Origin: Candidatus Kaiserbacteria bacterium CG_4_10_14_0_2_um_filter_50_16
Lineage (GTDB): Bacteria > Patescibacteriota > Minisyncoccia > Phycocordibacterales > Phycocordibacteraceae
Direction of reading: 5' to 3'
Length of the DNA: 8,968 nt
Assembly (NCBI GenBank): GCA_002793115.1
Contig: PFPP01000026.1
Span: forward strand, 1 to 8,968
The notes under the pieces are model-generated. The model had not been told where the DNA came from and made no database searches. It saw only the letters and a program-made list of their open reading frames with translations. Of the stretch, positions 6,756-8,968 are shown piece after piece. Position numbers and translations under genes: made by a program. Within the stretch, counting starts at the first letter, position 1, and the number at the start of each line of letters is the position of its first letter.

Positions 6756-7961
6756 ATGCTATTTAAGTACCATGCGATTGATCAGGACGGGCACGAACGC
6801 GACGGGACCATCGAAGCCCCTTCAAAGGAAGTCGCCGTTTCTTCGCTTCAGCGGCGTAATCTTATCATCTCGGTCATCGAGTCAACCGAAAAACGCTCAT
6901 TGCTCGAGTTCAACATATCGTTCTTCGGTCGAGTATCCAACAAAGACGTCGTCATCCTCTCGCGCCAAATAGCGACTCTCTTTGAGGCGCAAGTTTCCAC
7001 GCTTCGCGTGTTCCGCCTTCTCGCCTCCGAGGTCGACAACAAACAGCTCGCGACCGTCCTTTCCATCGTCGGAGATGATCTGCAGAGCGGTAGCCCTATA
7101 AGTTCTGCGCTGGCGCGCCACCCTAAAGTTTTCTCGGCGTTTTATGTGAATATGGTCTACGCGGGCGAGGAATCGGGAAAACTGTCGGAAACATTCAATT
7201 ACCTCGCCGATTATCTCGATCGTTCCTACGACCTGGTAAGCAGGGTCGAAAATGCGCTCATTTATCCGATATTCGTCATCATGGTCTTCTTCGCGGTGAT
7301 GGCGCTCATGCTCACGCTCGTCATACCGAAAATCAGCGCCGTGCTCGTCGATTCCGGCCAAGCAATACCGATTTACACAAAAATCGTCATCGGCTTCTCA
7401 AATTTTATCGTTCAATACGGCATCTTCCTGCTCATGGCTCTTATCGCGGGCGGTTTCTACCTCTGGCAACTAGGGAAGACCGAACGCGGCAGGTTCATAA
7501 TCGACGGCCTGAAGCTCTCGGTGCCATATGTCGGCGATCTCTACCAGAAACTCTATCTTTCGCGCATTGCGGACAATTTTGCCACAATGCTTCTTTCCGG
7601 TGTTTCGGTCGTCAAGGCGCTTGAGATTTCCAGTTCTGTCGTGGATAATGCCATATATGCAAACATACTTTCCGATGTCGGATTGGATGTAAAAGGAGGT
7701 TCTTCTATATCGAGCGCTCTCGGCAAGCATGCGGGGATACCGGGCGTCATGGTCGCGATGACGAAGGTTGGCGAGGAGACCGGCGAGCTAGGGAAAATCC
7801 TCACAACGCTCGCGAAGTTCTATAATCGCGAGGTGGCGAATGCCGTCGATACTCTCGTCGGGCTTATCGAGCCGATTATGATTGTGCTCCTCGGCATCGG
7901 CGTCGGGACGCTCCTCGCCGCCGTCCTACTCCCGATCTATAACCTCGCTGGTTCCATTTGA
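6756..7961 (+). CDS. pilC: Type IV pilus inner-membrane platform protein PilC (GspF family)
   Basis: 401 residues with two T2SSF domains, at about 68-191 and 271-393. Each has the typical GEESGKL / GEETGEL motif (residues 137-143 and 339-345). Three membrane segments are expected: about 168-190, 217-238 and 372-395. The N-terminus MLFKYHAIDQDGHERDGTIEA is the standard PilC opening, and the protein ends LLPIYNLAGSI. PilC is the membrane platform on which PilB and PilT act to insert or remove pilin subunits. The ATG is five bases after the pilT stop, with no Shine-Dalgarno sequence, so coupled translation is likely. It is the last gene of the compact pil run and ends TGA. No clear intrinsic terminator follows. 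Confidence 0.97.
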   Translation: MLFKYHAIDQDGHERDGTIEAPSKEVAVSSLQRRNLIISVIESTEKRSLLEFNISFFGRVSNKDVVILSRQIATLFEAQVSTLRVFRLLASEVDNKQLATVLSIVGDDLQSGSPISSALARHPKVFSAFYVNMVYAGEESGKLSETFNYLADYLDRSYDLVSRVENALIYPIFVIMVFFAVMALMLTLVIPKISAVLVDSGQAIPIYTKIVIGFSNFIVQYGIFLLMALIAGGFYLWQLGKTERGRFIIDGLKLSVPYVGDLYQKLYLSRIADNFATMLLSGVSVVKALEISSSVVDNAIYANILSDVGLDVKGGSSISSALGKHAGIPGVMVAMTKVGEETGELGKILTTLAKFYNREVANAVDTLVGLIEPIMIVLLGIGVGTLLAAVLLPIYNLAGSI

Positions 7962-8019
7962 AAACTGAATTCGTTCCCATCTCATAGGATTGTCTCGACC
8001 CATTTCTTTCTCTTTCTTG
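7962..8019. other. Intergenic tract between pilC and the transposase element
   Basis: No gene or hairpin is visible. The tract is pyrimidine rich near its end (CATTTCTTTCTCTTTCTTG, about 8001-8019) and ends at the left palindrome of the element. Transcription from pilC could continue through it. Confidence 0.5.
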
Positions 8020-8036
8020 TTGACACGTCGTGTCAA
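8020..8036. repeat. Left terminal palindrome of the transposase element
   Basis: TTGACACGTCGTGTCAA is a perfect inverted repeat: two 8-base arms (TTGACACG/CGTGTCAA) around a central T. It recurs after the gene at 8756-8772 with 16 of 17 bases identical and in the same orientation. It could form a tight hairpin in single-stranded DNA, the kind of structure that Y1/HUH transposases of the IS200/REP group recognise. Its first six bases equal the -35 consensus TTGACA. Confidence 0.85.
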
Positions 8037-8049
8037 TCACTGATATTGT
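8020..8049 (+). promoter_or_regulatory. Candidate promoter of the Y1 transposase gene
   Basis: The -35 TTGACA (8020-8025) is the left arm of the palindrome. A -10-like GATATT (8042-8047, spacing 16) or TATTGT (8044-8049, spacing 18) follows. Either would start transcription at or just before the ATG at 8058, giving a leaderless or almost leaderless message. Protein bound to the palindrome would block the -35. Confidence 0.4.
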
Positions 8050-8057
8050 GGATTTTA

Positions 8058-8759
8058 ATGGCTCGCGAATTGATTGGCATCGATTCATACGCGCACATAT
8101 ATACCCGTGGAGTGAAAAAATTTCCCATTTTTCGACAACGTGGAGATTTACAGCACTTGCTTTCCAATCTTTATTATTTCAATCATGCCGATAGAATGCC
8201 AGATAATTGGAGACGAGAACTCGAAATATCTGTGGACCAAGAACATTTCCAATGGCCCAATGTATTTGGAGAGCGTCAACCTATCGTATCAATTCTCGCA
8301 TTCAGTATTATGGATAACCATCTACACTTGATGCTTAAGGAAATCGTCGAAGGTGGTACGAGCAGATTTATGCACCGCGTGAGTATGTCCTATTCAAAAT
8401 TCATCAACGAAAAATATGAAGAAAATGGTTCTTTATTCCAAAGACCGTTCAAATCACGACTAGTCGAAGAGGACACAGATTTTCGCAATCTCGCCGTATA
8501 TATAATGGTCAAGAACCCTTTTGAACTCTATCCTGGCGGATTACGGAAGGCAATCGAGAATTTCGATGATGCCTATGATCGAACGTCCAAAGATTCTCTC
8601 AATAGCCTAGGGGCGTATGCCGGTATTCGCGCGACACCCATCATCACGAAGGATTTACTTGGAGAATTGTTTGAGACCCCAAGGTCCTTTAAGGAGTTTG
8701 CTCGAGAAACGATGTTACATCGACTCGATCAATTCGCTCCTGTAGAAGAATTTGATTAA
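8058..8759 (+). CDS. REP-associated/IS200-like HUH (Y1) transposase
   Basis: 233 residues. The Y1 transposase signature is clear: an N-terminal strand IDSYAHIYTRGVKK (8-21), the metal-binding HUH motif in MDNHLHLML (His88, His90), and the helix SMSYSKFINEKYEENGSLFQ (109-128) with the G-x-LFQ-x-x-FKS strand. The probable nucleophile Tyr148 is in VYIMVKNP, by analogy with the Y-I-x-x-NP motif of the family. Proteins of this type cut and join single-stranded DNA at hairpins. The ATG at 8058 is preferred to the in-frame TTG at 8046 because the family begins close to the YxHIYxRG strand. The gene is visibly more AT rich than the pil genes, consistent with separate origin. It is framed by two near-identical palindromes, and the right copy supplies its TAA stop. 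All key residues seem intact, so it may be active. Confidence 0.88.
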   Translation: MARELIGIDSYAHIYTRGVKKFPIFRQRGDLQHLLSNLYYFNHADRMPDNWRRELEISVDQEHFQWPNVFGERQPIVSILAFSIMDNHLHLMLKEIVEGGTSRFMHRVSMSYSKFINEKYEENGSLFQRPFKSRLVEEDTDFRNLAVYIMVKNPFELYPGGLRKAIENFDDAYDRTSKDSLNSLGAYAGIRATPIITKDLLGELFETPRSFKEFARETMLHRLDQFAPVEEFD

Positions 8760-8772
8760 CACGTCGTGTCAA
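8756..8772. repeat. Right terminal palindrome of the transposase element
   Basis: TTAACACGTCGTGTCAA is a copy of the left palindrome with one change (A at 8758 instead of G), so one arm pair is mismatched. It begins in the last sense codon of the transposase and supplies the stop codon TAA (8757-8759). There is no T run after it, so it does not look like an intrinsic terminator. Confidence 0.82.
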
Positions 8773-8781
8773 CACAAGGAG

Positions 8782-8790
8782 TTATCCACA
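8782..8790 (+). promoter_or_regulatory. Single perfect DnaA-box 9-mer
   Basis: TTATCCACA equals the strict bacterial DnaA-box consensus. Only one copy is seen here, between the transposase element and an AT-rich stretch (8820-8859). A lone box is not an origin. It could be a regulatory DnaA site or chance. Confidence 0.35.
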
Positions 8791-8842
8791 CCCCCTGTTT
8801 CTTTTTCGGCAGATAAGGCATATGATTCAGTTATTAGTTAAA

Positions 8843-8848
8843 TATAAT
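8843..8848 (+). promoter_or_regulatory. Candidate -10 box of the prepilin gene
   Basis: A perfect TATAAT within an AT-rich run that continues as four AAT triplets up to the ATG at 8860. Start of transcription would fall about five bases before the ATG, so the leader is very short. There is no clear -35 and no Shine-Dalgarno sequence. Overlapping TAATAAT shifts are equally possible. Confidence 0.5.
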
Positions 8849-8859
8849 AATAATAATTT

Positions 8860-8968
8860 ATGTACCAAAATCGTTCCCGAGGCTTCACTCTTATCGAATT
8901 ACTCGTCGTCATCGCAATCATCGGCATCTTATCCGCTGTTGTCCTCGCGTCGTTGAATACTGCTCGTT
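8860..8968 (+). CDS. Type IV prepilin (major or minor pilin), 5' part only
   Basis: 36 codons are present before the window ends. MYQNRSRG is a short basic leader cut by prepilin peptidase after the Gly at residue 8. Next comes FTLIELLVVIAIIGIL, the conserved N-terminal methylation/assembly helix with Glu5 of the mature protein (FTLIE), then SAVVLASLNTAR. This is the subunit class polymerised by PilB/PilC. Whether it is the main pilin or a minor pseudopilin cannot be told without the C-terminal part. It is separated from pilC only by the transposase element, so it probably belonged to the same locus. The ATG is chosen by the leader length. Confidence 0.95.
   Translation, partial: MYQNRSRGFTLIELLVVIAIIGILSAVVLASLNTAR

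Larger units (their letters stand above)
8020..8772. mobile_element. RAYT/IS200-like element bounded by palindromes
   Basis: A single Y1 transposase gene between two same-oriented copies of a 17-base palindrome, about 750 bases in all. It is inserted between pilC and a prepilin gene. The arrangement matches REP-associated tyrosine transposases flanked by their own REP sequences and also short IS200-type elements with end hairpins. Exact ends and any target tetranucleotide cannot be set from one copy. The conserved GTAG-type tetranucleotide of enterobacterial REPs is not seen beside either palindrome. Confidence 0.65.

Noticed and set aside
8020..8036. The palindromes as transcription terminators
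   Set aside because: Neither copy is followed by a T run on either strand.
8776..8781. AAGGAG as a Shine-Dalgarno site
   Set aside because: No start codon follows at a proper distance; the ATG at 8822 opens only an out-of-frame shadow of the prepilin.
1..8968. CRISPR array, riboswitch, rRNA or other defence system
   Set aside because: No regularly spaced repeats, conserved RNA cores or defence genes were seen on either strand.

Overview
The window is a compact type IV pilus (T4P) assembly and motor locus. It most likely comes from a Patescibacteria/CPR genome of the Parcubacteria type. This is inferred from three things: the gene order pilM-N-O-(small protein)-pilB-receiver-pilT-pilC with no secretin gene in view, the general lack of Shine-Dalgarno sequences with -10-like boxes almost on top of start codons, and the style of the proteins (ComF without zinc cysteines, PilB and PilT variants). 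Several genes end in TGA in plausible places, so the code is not one of the UGA-reassigned CPR codes. No taxon is proven by the window alone.

Layout. 1-69: no gene. 70-159 (-): tRNA-Ser(GCU) with encoded CCA. 181-798 (-): ComF-family phosphoribosyltransferase. From 816 everything reads rightwards: pilM (816-1919), pilN-like (1976-2611), pilO-like (2608-3147), a 100-residue single-pass membrane protein in the place where pilP sits in Gram-negative operons (3164-3466), pilB (3470-5242), a stand-alone CheY-like receiver (5271-5687), pilT (5689-6750) and pilC (6756-7961). From pilN to pilC the gaps run from a 4-base overlap to 28 bases, so this is probably one operon with internal promoters before pilN and before the receiver gene.

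7962-8859 is an AT-richer insert-like segment. It holds a REP-associated/IS200-like HUH (Y1) transposase (8058-8759) bracketed by two copies of the 17-base palindrome TTGACACGTCGTGTCAA (one base differs in the right copy). It is followed by a perfect DnaA-box 9-mer and an AT-rich promoter. The window ends inside a gene for a type IV prepilin (8860 to beyond the edge) with a textbook GFTLIELLVVIAIIGI leader/N-terminal helix.

How the genes fit together: prepilins are processed and polymerised on the PilC platform. PilM (cytoplasm) with PilN/PilO (membrane) and perhaps the small protein form the alignment complex. PilB would drive extension and PilT retraction. The receiver protein, encoded between the two motor genes, is a natural candidate for controlling the motor. 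The divergent comF points to DNA uptake, the best-supported job of T4P next to ComF, although attachment to a host cell is equally possible in CPR bacteria.
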